This document shows positions 34,466 to 44,475 of a stretch of DNA of 64,000 nucleotides, one piece after another. The notes below the pieces were generated by a model that saw only the letters and a list, made by a program, of their open reading frames with translations, had not been told where the DNA came from and did not search any database. Positions within the stretch are counted from its first letter, which is position 1, and every line of letters starts with the position of its first letter. Made by a program: the position numbers and the translations under genes. Origin of the DNA: Prevotella dentasini JCM 15908 (GTDB lineage Bacteria; Bacteroidota; Bacteroidia; Bacteroidales; Bacteroidaceae); contig NZ_BAKG01000002.1 in NCBI RefSeq assembly GCF_000614065.1, forward strand, positions 124,001 through 188,000. The letters run 5' to 3'.

Positions 34466-36639
34466 AGAATTTCGATCTGGAAAAACGCCGGTACGTGCTC
34501 AGTGGTGTTGCAGTGCTGATAATAGTAACCTATATTGTCAGGCTCTTTGCGTTGCAGATAGCTAGCGACGACTATCGGAAAAGTGCCGATTCCAATGCTT
34601 TTCTCAAGAAGATAGAGTTCCCTTCGCGCGGCCTCATTACCGACCGGAAGGGGCAGTTGCTCGTTTACAATCAGCCGGCGTATGATATTATGGTGGTGAT
34701 GAACGAGGAGAAGGGACACCTCGACACCTTGGAATTTTGCAAGGCACTCAATATCACGAAGGAATTTCTCGTCAAGCGCATGGCCGACATAAAGGACAGG
34801 CAGAAGAATCCCGGTTATTCGCGCTTTACACAGCAGCTTTTCATGAGCCAGCTGAGCGACAAGGAGTTTAGCACCTTTCAGGAGAAGCTCTACCGTTTCC
34901 CCGGTTTCTATATACAGAAGCGAAGCATCCGGCAATACAAACGTCCGATAGGCGGACACGTGCTGGGCGATGTGGCCGAGGTAAACCAAGGAGACATTGA
35001 GGAAGACGACTACTATCAGGCCGGCGACTATATAGGCAAGATGGGCGTGGAACGCCAGTACGAGAAACCGCTGCGCGGACAGAAAGGCGTACAGATACTC
35101 CTCCGCGACGCCCACGGACGCATCAAGGGACGCTATAAAAACGGAGAATACGACCAGAAACCGCGGCCGGGACGCGACATACAGCTCGGTCTTGATGCCG
35201 AGCTACAGACTCTTGGCGAACGCCTGATGGAGGGAAAACTCGGTGCAGTAGTCGCTATCGAACCCAAGACGGGGCAGATTCTCGCCATGGTATCGTCGCC
35301 GACATTCGACCCGCGCGACATGATTGGCAAACTGCGTGGCAAGAATCAGCAGCAGATGACGCTCGATCCGGCCAAGCCGTTGCTCAACCGGGCCATCATG
35401 GGGCAGTATCCGCCCGGTTCAACCTTTAAGACCGGACAGGCCGTAACCTACTATACGGAAGGCATCATCAGCGATTCCACGCGATACTCCTGTCCTCATG
35501 GATTCAGCTTCAAGGGGCTTCACGTGGGCTGCCACGGCCATGCCTCGCCCCTGTCGCTGGTTCCTGCCATCAGCACCTCGTGCAACGCGTACTTTTGCTG
35601 GGGACTTTACTATATGTTGTCGAACCGCAGGAAATACAAGAGTCTGAACGACGCGATGGATGTCTGGCGCGACTACATGGTCTCAATGGGATTCGGCTAC
35701 AAGCTCGGCATCGACCTTCCGGGCGAAAAGCGCGGCATGATTCCCAACGCACACTTTTACGACAACGCCTTCGGAAAATGGAATCCGCTCTCCGTCATTT
35801 CCATCTCCATTGGTCAGGGCGAGGTCAACCTTACCCCGTTGCAGATAGCCAACCTTGGCGCAACGATAGCCAACCGCGGCTATTACATTACTCCGCACGT
35901 AGTACGCCGTATTCAGGGGATGAGGATGGACAAGAAATACACCGAGCATCACCGCACGAAAGGAAGCGTAAGGTCTTATCAGGAAGTGATAGCCGGAATG
36001 GTTTCGTCTGTCCGGGGAGGTACCTGCGCCCATGCGGTACACCCGGGCTACACCCTTGCAGGAAAGACAGGAACGGCTCAAAACCGCGGAAAAGACCACT
36101 CGGTCTTCATGGGCTTTGCCCCAGTAGAGAATCCCAAGATTGCCATTGCGGTATATGTGGAGAATGGAGGCTTCGGTGCCGTCTATGGAGTACCCATCGG
36201 CTCGCTGATGATAGAGCAGTATATCAACGGGAAACTGACCGAGGGCGATGCCCGTAAGGCTGCCGAAATACAGCGACGGCACATATCCTACCCGTTCAAG
36301 CGTCCGCTTACGCGCACCGACTCTCTCCGGCTAGACTCCATCAAGCGCGTCAATCAAATCAAGGACTCGCTGAAGATGGTCAGGGAAAAGCAGGTAATGG
36401 CAGAAGCAGAGAAGGCGAAGGAGGAGCAGGCCAAGAAAGATGCCGAGGAGAAGGACAGGAAGAAAGAACCCCAGAACGACCCTGCCATCCGCGTAGACGA
36501 AGAGGTGAAGGTGCAGACTGAGCGGTCGGAACGCGACAGGGACAGGGAGAAGGACAAGACCGACGGCGGAAAGCGAAAAGAGAAAGGTCAGACTCCGTCA
36601 AGGGATAAGGAAAAGAGAAAGGCAAAAAATAAAGAGTAA
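34462..36639 (+). CDS. mrdA: Penicillin-binding protein 2, elongation transpeptidase
   Basis: A 725-residue class B PBP with one N-terminal helix (about 12-30), a dimerisation/pedestal region, and a transpeptidase domain. Active-site motifs: PPGSTFKTG with Ser320 and Lys323, STSCN with Ser373 and Asn375, and AGKTGTAQN with Lys535. It cross-links peptidoglycan in the elongasome. The last ~110 residues are an unusual Lys/Glu/Asp/Arg-rich, probably helical or disordered tail ([20 protein letters not shown] and beyond), facing the periplasm and absent from E. coli PBP2. Confidence 0.96.
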   Translation: MKNFDLEKRRYVLSGVAVLIIVTYIVRLFALQIASDDYRKSADSNAFLKKIEFPSRGLITDRKGQLLVYNQPAYDIMVVMNEEKGHLDTLEFCKALNITKEFLVKRMADIKDRQKNPGYSRFTQQLFMSQLSDKEFSTFQEKLYRFPGFYIQKRSIRQYKRPIGGHVLGDVAEVNQGDIEEDDYYQAGDYIGKMGVERQYEKPLRGQKGVQILLRDAHGRIKGRYKNGEYDQKPRPGRDIQLGLDAELQTLGERLMEGKLGAVVAIEPKTGQILAMVSSPTFDPRDMIGKLRGKNQQQMTLDPAKPLLNRAIMGQYPPGSTFKTGQAVTYYTEGIISDSTRYSCPHGFSFKGLHVGCHGHASPLSLVPAISTSCNAYFCWGLYYMLSNRRKYKSLNDAMDVWRDYMVSMGFGYKLGIDLPGEKRGMIPNAHFYDNAFGKWNPLSVISISIGQGEVNLTPLQIANLGATIANRGYYITPHVVRRIQGMRMDKKYTEHHRTKGSVRSYQEVIAGMVSSVRGGTCAHAVHPGYTLAGKTGTAQNRGKDHSVFMGFAPVENPKIAIAVYVENGGFGAVYGVPIGSLMIEQYINGKLTEGDARKAAEIQRRHISYPFKRPLTRTDSLRLDSIKRVNQIKDSLKMVREKQVMAEAEKAKEEQAKKDAEEKDRKKEPQNDPAIRVDEEVKVQTERSERDRDREKDKTDGGKRKEKGQTPSRDKEKRKAKNKE

Positions 36640-36645
36640 GACAAC

Positions 36646-38117
36646 GTGCGCAGTAATTATCATGCAGACAAACAGCCGGGCGTACTCCGCTCGTTGGACT
36701 GGTGGACCATCGGAATCTATCTGGCGTTGCTCGTCTTCGGATGGGTCAGCGTCTGCGGTGCAAGCTATACATACGGCGATACCGACATCTTCTCGCTCTC
36801 TACCGTTCGGGCATGCAGATAGTCTGGATAGCACGTCCATCTGTCTCGGCTTTGTCCTCCTGATGATGGACGACCGTCTCTACGACACCTTCTCGTATGT
36901 CATCTACGGGCTGCTCGTGTTGCTGCTCTTTGCCACCATCTTCAATCCACATTCCATCAAAGGCTCGCGCTCTTGGCTGGTTCTCGGCCCGTTGCGGTTG
37001 CAGCCTGCCGAGTTTGCCAAATTCGCCACAGCACTTGCCATATCCAAGTTTATGTCGGCATACGGGTTCACACTTCAGAACTGGAAACACTTTGCCGGAG
37101 CTGCCGGAATCATTATCCTGCCGATGCTGTGCATTGTCGGTCAGCGCGAGACGGGGTCGGCACTGGTCTACCTCTCTTTCTTCCTGATGTTCTACAGGGA
37201 GGGGATGCCCGGTTCGTTCCTGTTCACGGGAGTGGCCATGATTGTCTATTTCGTTATCGGAATCAAGTACGAGGATGTCATGCTCTGGGACACCCCGACC
37301 TCTGTCGGAAAGTTTGCCGTCCTGCTCTTGGTGCAGATTTTCACTGCAGGTATGGTATGGGTCTATCAGCAGGATGTTGCCAAGACTCGCAAGATACTAT
37401 TCTATACGGTCGGCTGCACGGTGTTGGCACTTCTTTTTTCCGAGTTTGTCATTCCGTTCGATGTAGTCTGGGTGCAGCTCATTCTTTCGGCCTGTCTTAT
37501 CGGCTATTTGGTTTACAATGCGATGAGCGGCCGCTTTGTCAACTACCTTTATATCGGATTGTTTGCCATTGGTTCCATCGCCTTCTTCTATTCTGCCGAC
37601 TATGTGCTCAACGATGTGATGGAGCCGCATCAGCGCGTGCGTATCAACGTGCTTTTGGGTCTTGACGAAGACTTGGCAGGCGCAGGCTATAATGTTCATC
37701 AGAGCGAGATAGCCATTGGCTCGGGTGGCTTGCAGGGTAAGGGCTTCCTGAACGGGACGCAGACCAAACTGAAGTTCGTGCCCGAGCAGGATACCGATTT
37801 TATATTCTGTACGGTGGGTGAGGAAGAAGGCTTTCTCGGCTCTTCAGCCGTCCTGATGCTGTTTCTTGCCCTCATTCTCCGGCTGATGTATGTGGCCGAG
37901 CGGCAGCCTTCAAGTTCGGGCGGGTCTACGGCTATTGTGTCGCGAGCATCTTCCTCTTCCATGTGTTCATCAATGTCGGGATGGTGCTGGGCCTTACCCC
38001 CGTTATCGGTATTCCGTTGCCATTCTTCAGCTATGGCGGCTCGTCGCTGTGGGGCTTCACGCTTCTGCTTTTCATCTTCCTTAGAATAGATGCCGGGCGC
38101 AACCTGATAAGGCAGTA
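36646..38117 (+). CDS. rodA: RodA, SEDS peptidoglycan polymerase; frame broken three times
   Basis: A chain of about 491 residues starting at GTG 36646 ([20 protein letters not shown]), six bases after mrdA. Single-base losses near 36803, 36831 and 37911 break the frame; with them restored it reads through ten hydrophobic helices. Conserved SEDS segments include [70 protein letters not shown] and [19 protein letters not shown]. It polymerises glycan strands with PBP2. Finding three breaks in one essential gene argues for sequence error. Confidence 0.92.
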
Positions 38118-38229
38118 GGGCAGGGAAGAAAACCAGTCAGCCGGGCGGTGTCCCTTTCGCTCGTCGGCCCTCTTCTCTGTCAATAAAATTCATAGCCGTA
38201 TGCCGGCAGGGGCGTAGCGACATAGTCAG

Positions 38230-38285
38230 AGTGGCACTTTCGTAATGCGAAAGTGCCACTTTGACGATGCGAAAGTATCACTTTG
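38230..38285. repeat. Dispersed GTGCC hairpin repeat, copy 5
   Basis: AGTGGCACTTTCG (38230-38242), loop TAATG, and CGAAAGTGCCACT (38248-38260) form a perfect 13-bp stem, with a degenerate third arm GCGAAAGTATCACTTT after it. It lies between the convergent rodA and LRR genes. Compared with copies 1-3 both stem arms have changed together. Confidence 0.8.
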
Positions 38286-38353
38286 GAAACCTCGGGATGC
38301 TCGCTCTGTGCTTATCTTGTAATGTGTTGGATATGAGACTTTTGTCATATAAG

Positions 38354-38389
38354 CCCAAAATGGCGAGGCAACTTCTCGCTGCCTCGCCA
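38354..38389 (-). terminator. Terminator of the LRR surface protein gene
   Basis: TGGCGAGGCA (38361-38370) pairs with TGCCTCGCCA (38380-38389); on the minus strand TTTTGGG follows. It lies 28 bases past the stop. Confidence 0.75.
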
Positions 38390-38416
38390 CCAAAAAGCAT
38401 TGTATCCTTATTATAT

Positions 38417-41002
38417 TCAATGAACAAACTTCTTGGAGATTCCGTTGCACTTCACGATGTAAACACCGTGTGGCATACCGCTAAGGTCTATCATCGTAGG
38501 ATTGTTGAGCGAACTGACTTCTGCGCCCTGAGCATCATAAAGCGAAACCCGGCCGCAATTGCCGTTAAATATAATCTTGCCATTGGCAATGACAAACGCT
38601 TCTCCGTCACCGTCAGCTGCAATACCCTGCACGGCGTCAACATCATCGACACCGGCATAAGGCAGGCCGGGATACCCCTCTGTGCCACCAATGTAGTCAA
38701 TGACGTTCCATTGCTTAGCCCTTGCAACTTCCACAGCCGATTTTGTACAGACATTACCCTCTGTACCCTTCGTGTCGACAATGATAATTTCTGCCATATC
38801 GCTTTCGTCGCGCTCGGGAAGTCCTGTCATAAGCAACTTGCAAGCATTGGCAGAAAGCTGATTAGAATAACATGCAATAGTCAGAATTATTGGGTTTTTC
38901 GATAAATCCAACGCCTCCAACTTGTTATTGTCTATCCAAATATACTCCAGCTGTTCGAGTGGCTTTAGATTAATATCTGTCAGCAAATTGTGGTGAATCG
39001 AAAGCGTGTTCAGTTTCTTCAGCTTCGACAAATCAATCTCCGTCATTTCGTTGCCATAAGCACAAAGCAATTCCAATACAGGGAGGTCAAGATTCATTGT
39101 CTTCAACTTATTATCGTTAATGTAAAGTTCCTTAAGCGTTGCCGAACTAAGCGAGAACGACGTAAAATTGTTCACTGCCAATTGCAGCTCCTGAATGTTA
39201 GTGTTCTTCGTAAGGTCAAGTTCGGAGAGCTTATTATCGTTCGCATACACCTTTTGCAAATATGGATTATTCGTTATATCAAGTGTTTCAAGGCCCGTAC
39301 TGTTCAATGCAAGTACCTCAAGATACTTCAGTGCACTCAAGTCAATACTGCCGATTTCATTGTTACTTGCAAAAAGTGTATTCAATAAAAGATTCTTACC
39401 AACATCAAGTTTTGTAATTTCATTTTCATCACAATCCACAACAGACAGCTTCTCGCAATGAGTAATATCCAATTCTTTTAATCCACAATAGCTGCAATTC
39501 AAATCAACAAGTTCCACATTCTTGGTCAAATCCAACTTCTCCGGCTTACAATTCTTACAATTCAGGAGCTTCAGCATAGGACAATGACTAACATCAAGAG
39601 CCGTTACGGAAAAGTTGCTAATATTCAGTTCCGTAATATTGCCTTCAATCCTGACCTCCGGCTTCATAACCTCATAAAAATCTATTATTTCACCCAATAC
39701 GTCTTTTGACTCCAAAAACTTAATCCCGTCAAACGTCATGTCTTCACCAACAATATTACAAGCTATCTGGCTGCCAATCTTCGCTGGAGTTGTAAAGGTT
39801 ACATAGGCTTTCTCTTCAGCTTCTACTACATTCTTAAATTGACTCCAAGGTTCTGTTGTCTGATAGATACTCAATCTTCCGTGAGGTACAAATAGCTTAC
39901 ATTGGTCGAAATCCAAATTATAAAATGCCATCGTACCGCAATAAGGAGGCTCATCGGCAAGTACGTGAACTTCGGACAACCCCGTACAGTCCATAAACAC
40001 ACCAAAGCCTATCTGAGTGAGATTTTCAGGCAGAGTAATAGAAGTCAGCTTCTTTATATGTGCAAATGCCGAACTTTCAATCTCAGTAACAGATTTAGGC
40101 AAAGTAACTTTCATCAGTTCATTAACCTCATAAAACGAATATCTGCCAACTTTCTTTACTGTTTCAGGTACAACATATTCTCCACTTCTGCCCTTCGGAT
40201 ATTTTAAAAGTATTTCCAGATTCTTATCGAAGAGTACGCCATCAATAGATGCGAAAGTCTTATTATCCTTATGAACTTCAAATTCTTTCATGGCATCGCA
40301 AATATAGAAAGGCACCGAGCCGCTCTCGCCACCAATACTGTTCAGTGATGCCGGAATGACAACCTTCTCAAGTTTTCCTGCATTAGAAAAAGCCTCGTCT
40401 GATAACTTGAGCGTGCCTTCTGGGATAGTATATGTGCCGGTTTTCCCGTCAGGACACTTTAGCAATGTTGTCATTGAGTTGTCGAACAAGACACCGTCTA
40501 TAGTTTTAAAGTTCTTGTTCTCGGGCTTTACAATAATATCCGTAAGGTTTTCACATTGCAAGAAAGCATTTTTCTCAATAGTTGTTACACTATTGGGCAA
40601 GGTTACCTTTCGCAGCTGACCGCATCTGCAAAACATATTGACCGAGATTGTGTTGTCTATTGTGTAATATTCTAACTCCTCGTTGATGTAATAATAGGAG
40701 TCGCCGCCTGACAGAATGTTAGCCCCCGAAATATCGAGCACTTGCAATTTTCCGTCAGAAACTTCTCCAATGACGGTGCTTCCGGCCATTGCGCGAATAA
40801 AATTGAAGTCTGTGCCGTTTAGTTCTCCTGTCAGTGTAAGCTCTGTAAGAGAAAACATTTCTTCTTCTGACAGCTTGTCTTTGAGCGTGCCTGCTGTTTC
40901 TACATGCACTGTTTTTTGTGCAAAAGCTATTGAAGTCAATAACAACATACACAATGTGATGAAACTCTTTAAGTTTCTTTGGGTAAATAAATTTTGTGCC
41001 AT
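38417..41002 (-). CDS. BspA-like leucine-rich repeat surface protein with T9SS-type tail
   Basis: An 861-residue secreted protein with a signal peptide (about residues 12-29, ending SIAFAQ). Residues about 120-380 hold BspA/LRR_5-type repeats (KVTLPNSVTTIEKNAFLQC, KVTLPKSVTEIESSAFAHI). Residues about 455-760 hold a second set of short repeats with the L(D/E)LSxNxxL pattern. The last ~80 residues (GKIIFNGNCGRVSLYDAQGA, MPHGVYIVKCNG, KKFVH) fit a C-terminal sorting domain of the type IX secretion system, with which PorT works. BspA proteins bind fibronectin or fibrinogen or mediate coaggregation; the ligand here is unknown. Base composition is visibly more AT-rich than the flanking genes, possibly acquired. 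Confidence 0.88.
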   Translation of the reverse strand: MAQNLFTQRNLKSFITLCMLLLTSIAFAQKTVHVETAGTLKDKLSEEEMFSLTELTLTGELNGTDFNFIRAMAGSTVIGEVSDGKLQVLDISGANILSGGDSYYYINEELEYYTIDNTISVNMFCRCGQLRKVTLPNSVTTIEKNAFLQCENLTDIIVKPENKNFKTIDGVLFDNSMTTLLKCPDGKTGTYTIPEGTLKLSDEAFSNAGKLEKVVIPASLNSIGGESGSVPFYICDAMKEFEVHKDNKTFASIDGVLFDKNLEILLKYPKGRSGEYVVPETVKKVGRYSFYEVNELMKVTLPKSVTEIESSAFAHIKKLTSITLPENLTQIGFGVFMDCTGLSEVHVLADEPPYCGTMAFYNLDFDQCKLFVPHGRLSIYQTTEPWSQFKNVVEAEEKAYVTFTTPAKIGSQIACNIVGEDMTFDGIKFLESKDVLGEIIDFYEVMKPEVRIEGNITELNISNFSVTALDVSHCPMLKLLNCKNCKPEKLDLTKNVELVDLNCSYCGLKELDITHCEKLSVVDCDENEITKLDVGKNLLLNTLFASNNEIGSIDLSALKYLEVLALNSTGLETLDITNNPYLQKVYANDNKLSELDLTKNTNIQELQLAVNNFTSFSLSSATLKELYINDNKLKTMNLDLPVLELLCAYGNEMTEIDLSKLKKLNTLSIHHNLLTDINLKPLEQLEYIWIDNNKLEALDLSKNPIILTIACYSNQLSANACKLLMTGLPERDESDMAEIIIVDTKGTEGNVCTKSAVEVARAKQWNVIDYIGGTEGYPGLPYAGVDDVDAVQGIAADGDGEAFVIANGKIIFNGNCGRVSLYDAQGAEVSSLNNPTMIDLSGMPHGVYIVKCNGISKKFVH

Positions 41003-41048
41003 AATTAATGATGTTTAGTGAGTGGATTGTAAAAAACATAGCTTGTCG

Positions 41049-41080
41049 CAAATGTAATGTTTATTTTGTTAATATGCAAA
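41049..41080 (-). promoter_or_regulatory. Promoter of the LRR surface protein gene
   Basis: Minus strand: TTTG (41077-41080), a 20-base spacer, and TACATTTG (41049-41056): a full consensus match, 47 bases before the ATG. Confidence 0.75.
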
Positions 41081-41340
41081 TGTTTTCTATGATTTATTGT
41101 GTAAATGCTTGGTTTTTATGTAAAATAATGATAAAATGAATATGAAACCAATTGGTGATAAAAACTTTTCAGTGAATCCCATGTCAAGTGGCTGAATATT
41201 GGCCTTATCTTGTTCTTATGTTCTTTATGTTTTCCAATATGGCGACATCTTAAAATTATTATGAAAATAATTGGGTATTTGGCAGGCTACCCTCTCCTTA
41301 ACGTTCATTTATCCTAAATTTGCTGTCAAATCTTGTTTTT

Positions 41341-41399
41341 CTGTCAGCCTCCAATATCCTGTAAATGAGGAAGATATCGTCAGGTTGACAGCATGACGG
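41341..41399. repeat. CTGTCA-ended element, diverged copy C
   Basis: CTGTCAGCCT at 41341 and TTGACAGCATGACGG at 41385-41399; read on the minus strand it begins CCGTCATGCTGTCAA like copies A and B, but is only 59 bp. An extra GCTGTCAA half-motif lies at 41322-41329. The rest of 41081-41599 is AT-rich and shows nothing else. Confidence 0.45.
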
Positions 41400-41599
41400 G
41401 AAAAATGGAAAATATAAAAGGACGATAAAAGCCGGATTACATGAAGGGTCAATACGATTTTGGTATGCGTGGTGGGCGTACGTCGAGGATAGTATATCAG
41501 GGCTTATACTAAAGAATTTTTTGTTGTATAATTCCTGTTTAGGTGCTTTGCACAGACACTATGGGTTAATAAATACTCTGAAATCTAATTATAAGTTAA

Positions 41600-41634
41600 T
41601 ATTTATCGAATTACGATAAATAATTACCGATAAA
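41600..41634. promoter_or_regulatory. Palindromic operator before the DUF2975-XRE operon
   Basis: TATTTATCG (41600-41608) and CGATAAATA (41614-41622) are perfect inverted arms around AATTA, and a third half-site CGATAAA follows at 41628-41634. The cluster covers the -50 to -15 region of the promoter at 41649, the position of a repressor or autoregulator site. The XRE gene at 42198 is the obvious candidate to bind it (inference). Confidence 0.6.
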
Positions 41635-41648
41635 CAGAAAATTTTCTT

Positions 41649-41656
41649 TAGTTTTG
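41649..41656 (+). promoter_or_regulatory. Promoter -7 element of the DUF2975-XRE operon
   Basis: TAGTTTTG fits TAnnTTTG, 26 bases before ATG 41682 and directly behind the palindrome. Confidence 0.6.
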
Positions 41657-41681
41657 CTTGTAGAAACAATATGATAGTGCT

Positions 41682-42185
41682 ATGACGAAAGAATGTACAT
41701 TAAAGACAATCAAGGCAACCTGCTATATGGCTCTTGCCGTATTGGCCGGTTGGGCGGTACTGATAACTCTGCAACTATTGCGCTGGTCGGAAATCATAAG
41801 CTTCGACTTTGGTGGCGGAGCTTTTATTTGTGCGCTTCGTTGGAATATTGAGCAAGGGGTGCGAACCATTCAGTGGATAGAACTGGTGGGTTATCTGCTC
41901 TCATCGGTTGCAATGATAATCTTCCTGCTGGTTTTGGTCAGTTCGTGTCTGCGTAATCTCATGGTCGAGCAGATTTTTTCGCGTACCAATGTCTGTTATC
42001 TGTGGGGGCTGACTTTTTCCGATTTCTTCTTCAATCTGTTTTCTTCTAATATCGGTATTTTGTTTGGTGTACGGGAAATCAGCTTTGGTAGCGGAATGGT
42101 TATCTCGCCGCTTATCTTCCTCGTTATCACCCTGCTTTATCAGGTTGCCGTGTATGTATCGGAAGAAAACAACCTTACTATATAA
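41682..42185 (+). CDS. DUF2975-family membrane protein
   Basis: A 167-residue protein with four hydrophobic helices (about 12-30, 64-84, 102-122 and 135-156). Spacing and the adjacent small XRE gene match the DUF2975-YozG pairs (YoaS/YozG of Bacillus) found in many bacteria, whose function is not established; a membrane sensor controlling a small regulator is one idea. The ATG lies behind a palindromic operator and TAnnTTTG promoter. It is separated from the regulator by 12 bases. Confidence 0.75.
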   Translation: MTKECTLKTIKATCYMALAVLAGWAVLITLQLLRWSEIISFDFGGGAFICALRWNIEQGVRTIQWIELVGYLLSSVAMIIFLLVLVSSCLRNLMVEQIFSRTNVCYLWGLTFSDFFFNLFSSNIGILFGVREISFGSGMVISPLIFLVITLLYQVAVYVSEENNLTI

Positions 42186-42197
42186 TAAGGTGGCATT

Positions 42198-42398
42198 ATG
42201 ATAGTAGTAAACTTAGACGTGATGATGTCGAAGCGGAAGATGTCGCTGAACGACCTGTCTCGTGAGGTGGGTATAACGCTTGCCAATCTCTCCGTATTGA
42301 AGACGGGCAAGGCGAAGGCCATCCGCTTTTCGACGCTCGAAGCCATCTGCAAGGCTCTTGACTGCACGCCCGGCGATTTGTTGGAATATAAGGAATAA
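42198..42398 (+). CDS. Small XRE/Cro-type transcription regulator (YozG-like)
   Basis: A 66-residue protein that is almost entirely one helix-turn-helix: MIVVNLDVMMSKRKMSLNDL, SREVGITLANLSVLKTGKAK (helices 2-3), FSTLEAICKALDCTPGDLLEY. It lacks any sensor domain, as usual for partners of DUF2975 proteins. It probably binds the palindrome at 41600-41622 and controls its own operon, including the receptor behind it. Confidence 0.92.
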   Translation: MIVVNLDVMMSKRKMSLNDLSREVGITLANLSVLKTGKAKAIRFSTLEAICKALDCTPGDLLEYKE

Positions 42399-42402
42399 GG
42401 CG

Positions 42403-44475
42403 ATGAAAATTTCCAGTTTTTTGATTGTAGCCCTGTTGTGTGCTGGGGCGTTATTACCAGTTGGAGCACAGACGAAGCCAGACTCGCTGCTCGTTGACAG
42501 CATGATGCGGCAGCTGCCTGAAGTGATGGTGAAGGGCGAGCGGCCTATTGCTGTCGTTAAAGGAAGCTGTATCTCTTACGATTTGCCCCGGTTGATAAAG
42601 AAGAAAAATATTGATAACGTTTACGATGCTATCAGGGAACTGCCCGGCATTGTAGAACAGGGCGGTGCATATAGTCTGGCAGGCCGTGCGGTAATGGTTT
42701 CTCTGAACGGGCAGGTGCTGATGCTGTCGGCAGAACAGGTGGCTTCGCTGCTGAAGAGTCTGCCTGCCAGTCGCATAGAACGGGCCGAAGTGATGTACTC
42801 GGCACCGGCACAGACACAAGTCAGGGGAGCACTAATCAATATTCGTCTTAGGAAAGAGACCGCCACTGGGGCACCGTTGGAAGGCGAAGTCAACCTTGCC
42901 TACAATCAGCAGCATCGTGCCCGATACGGTGAACGGGTCTCTCTGCTCTTTCGTCGGGGACGGATGAGTCTTGACGCAATGTATCTTCATAGTCACGGGA
43001 AGACGTATGGTGTTACCGACGAGGCTTCACTGCACACGCTGTATGATGGTAGCAGACACGAGATAGACAACCATCAGACTCTGCTTTCGCAGGGATTCGG
43101 ACACAATTACCGCTTGGGCGCAGAATATGTCTTGGGCGTTAATCATAGCTTGTCGTTGGTCTATCAGGGTAGTTACAACCATGCTGATAGTCGTAGCAGG
43201 TACGTGGGCAGCATCACTGGAAATACGCTGACGACGCATAGGACATGGCTGCACAACTTGCGTTTAGATTATGTGTCCCCGTTCGGGCTGAAGACAGGGC
43301 TTGAGACTACTTATTACCACGACCCCGAGAGCCAGAACTTGTCGAGCATCCTGCCTGCCGGGACAATGGAGGTGCTGATGGATAATGACCAAAGGATAAA
43401 TATGTGGAAGCTCTACCTTTCGCAGGAGTGTAAGCTGGGTAACAACTGGACGGTTAACTATGGCGCATGGGGCAAGCTATCGGTCAACCATAGTCTTCAG
43501 CACACTCTTAGCGAGTCGGTGGATCGTATGTCTTTTCTCCGTCAAAAGGAAGAAATTTTCAATCTGTATGCCGGATTGGGCAAGAACTTCGGCAACAAAT
43601 GGATGGTTGATTTGTCGTTGGCCACTGAGTATGACCATTCTCTCCTGTGGCACAGGTGGCACGTCTATCCGACGCTGAACCTGACTTTCTTGCCCCGGCA
43701 AGGACAGACATGGGTGTTCAGTCTGACCACTAATCGCGCCTATCCGGAGTTTTGGGCGATGAATCACTTCACGGTCTATGGCAATGGTGGCTACGACGAG
43801 ATAACGGGCAATCCCAATCTGCGACCGTCGGACAGCTATCAGGCGCAGTTGGTCTGCCTTCTTAAGAATAAGTATCAGCTGGCAGCGTGGTACAACTATA
43901 CAGACGACTATTTTGTGCAGACGCTCTATCAGCAGCCTGACCGGCTATCGGTGTTGTTCCGCACCCTCAATTTCAACTATCAGCAGCAGGCTGGCCTACA
44001 AGCAGTTCTCCCACATAGGTTCGGTTCTTGGCTTGATTCGCGTCTGACGCTGACAGGGGTATGGATGCGTGAACGGTGCGACGACTTCTACGATATTCCT
44101 TTTAGCAGAGCTGTCTGTTATGGAATGGTGCAGCTGAACAATGTCGTTACACTTTCCACCCAGCCCGACCTGTCGCTTACGGCAGACGCTATGGTACGCA
44201 GCCGTGCCAAGCAGGCCATTTATGATTTGTCCGGTTCGGGTTATTTGAACCTTGGGTTTTCATGGCGGTTTTGGAGGAATCAGGCTATGCTCCATGCTTT
44301 TTATAACGACGTTTTCCGAACGTCGGTCATCAATCCGCGGATAGATTACAAGGGGCAGCGACTTTCCATGAGTTTTAAGGCTTACAGCGAGATAGGCGTA
44401 TCTCTCACATTCCGTTTGGGAGGATACAAGGAAATAGAGCGTGGGGCTGTAGATACTTCGCGGTTCAGAAAGTAA
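42403..44475 (+). CDS. TonB-dependent outer membrane receptor-like beta-barrel protein
   Basis: A 690-residue protein: signal peptide MKISSFLIVALLCAGALLPVGAQ, a Ton-box-like stretch LPEVMVKGERPIAVVKGS, a plug domain (DAIRELPGIVEQGGAYSLAG, IERAEVMYSAPAQTQVRGAL) and an outer membrane beta-barrel of the family common in Bacteroidota (OMP_b-brl_3 style). The carboxypeptidase-like N-terminal domain usual in this family is missing. It starts four bases after the XRE stop, so it is the third gene of the operon. Linking a DUF2975-XRE pair to a receptor is not something I know from other phyla. Substrate unknown. Confidence 0.85.
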   Translation: MKISSFLIVALLCAGALLPVGAQTKPDSLLVDSMMRQLPEVMVKGERPIAVVKGSCISYDLPRLIKKKNIDNVYDAIRELPGIVEQGGAYSLAGRAVMVSLNGQVLMLSAEQVASLLKSLPASRIERAEVMYSAPAQTQVRGALINIRLRKETATGAPLEGEVNLAYNQQHRARYGERVSLLFRRGRMSLDAMYLHSHGKTYGVTDEASLHTLYDGSRHEIDNHQTLLSQGFGHNYRLGAEYVLGVNHSLSLVYQGSYNHADSRSRYVGSITGNTLTTHRTWLHNLRLDYVSPFGLKTGLETTYYHDPESQNLSSILPAGTMEVLMDNDQRINMWKLYLSQECKLGNNWTVNYGAWGKLSVNHSLQHTLSESVDRMSFLRQKEEIFNLYAGLGKNFGNKWMVDLSLATEYDHSLLWHRWHVYPTLNLTFLPRQGQTWVFSLTTNRAYPEFWAMNHFTVYGNGGYDEITGNPNLRPSDSYQAQLVCLLKNKYQLAAWYNYTDDYFVQTLYQQPDRLSVLFRTLNFNYQQQAGLQAVLPHRFGSWLDSRLTLTGVWMRERCDDFYDIPFSRAVCYGMVQLNNVVTLSTQPDLSLTADAMVRSRAKQAIYDLSGSGYLNLGFSWRFWRNQAMLHAFYNDVFRTSVINPRIDYKGQRLSMSFKAYSEIGVSLTFRLGGYKEIERGAVDTSRFRK

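Noticed and set aside
36646..38117. rodA as a pseudogene
   Set aside because: Three frame breaks each need one base in a short run and flank fully conserved sequence in an essential gene; error is more likely.
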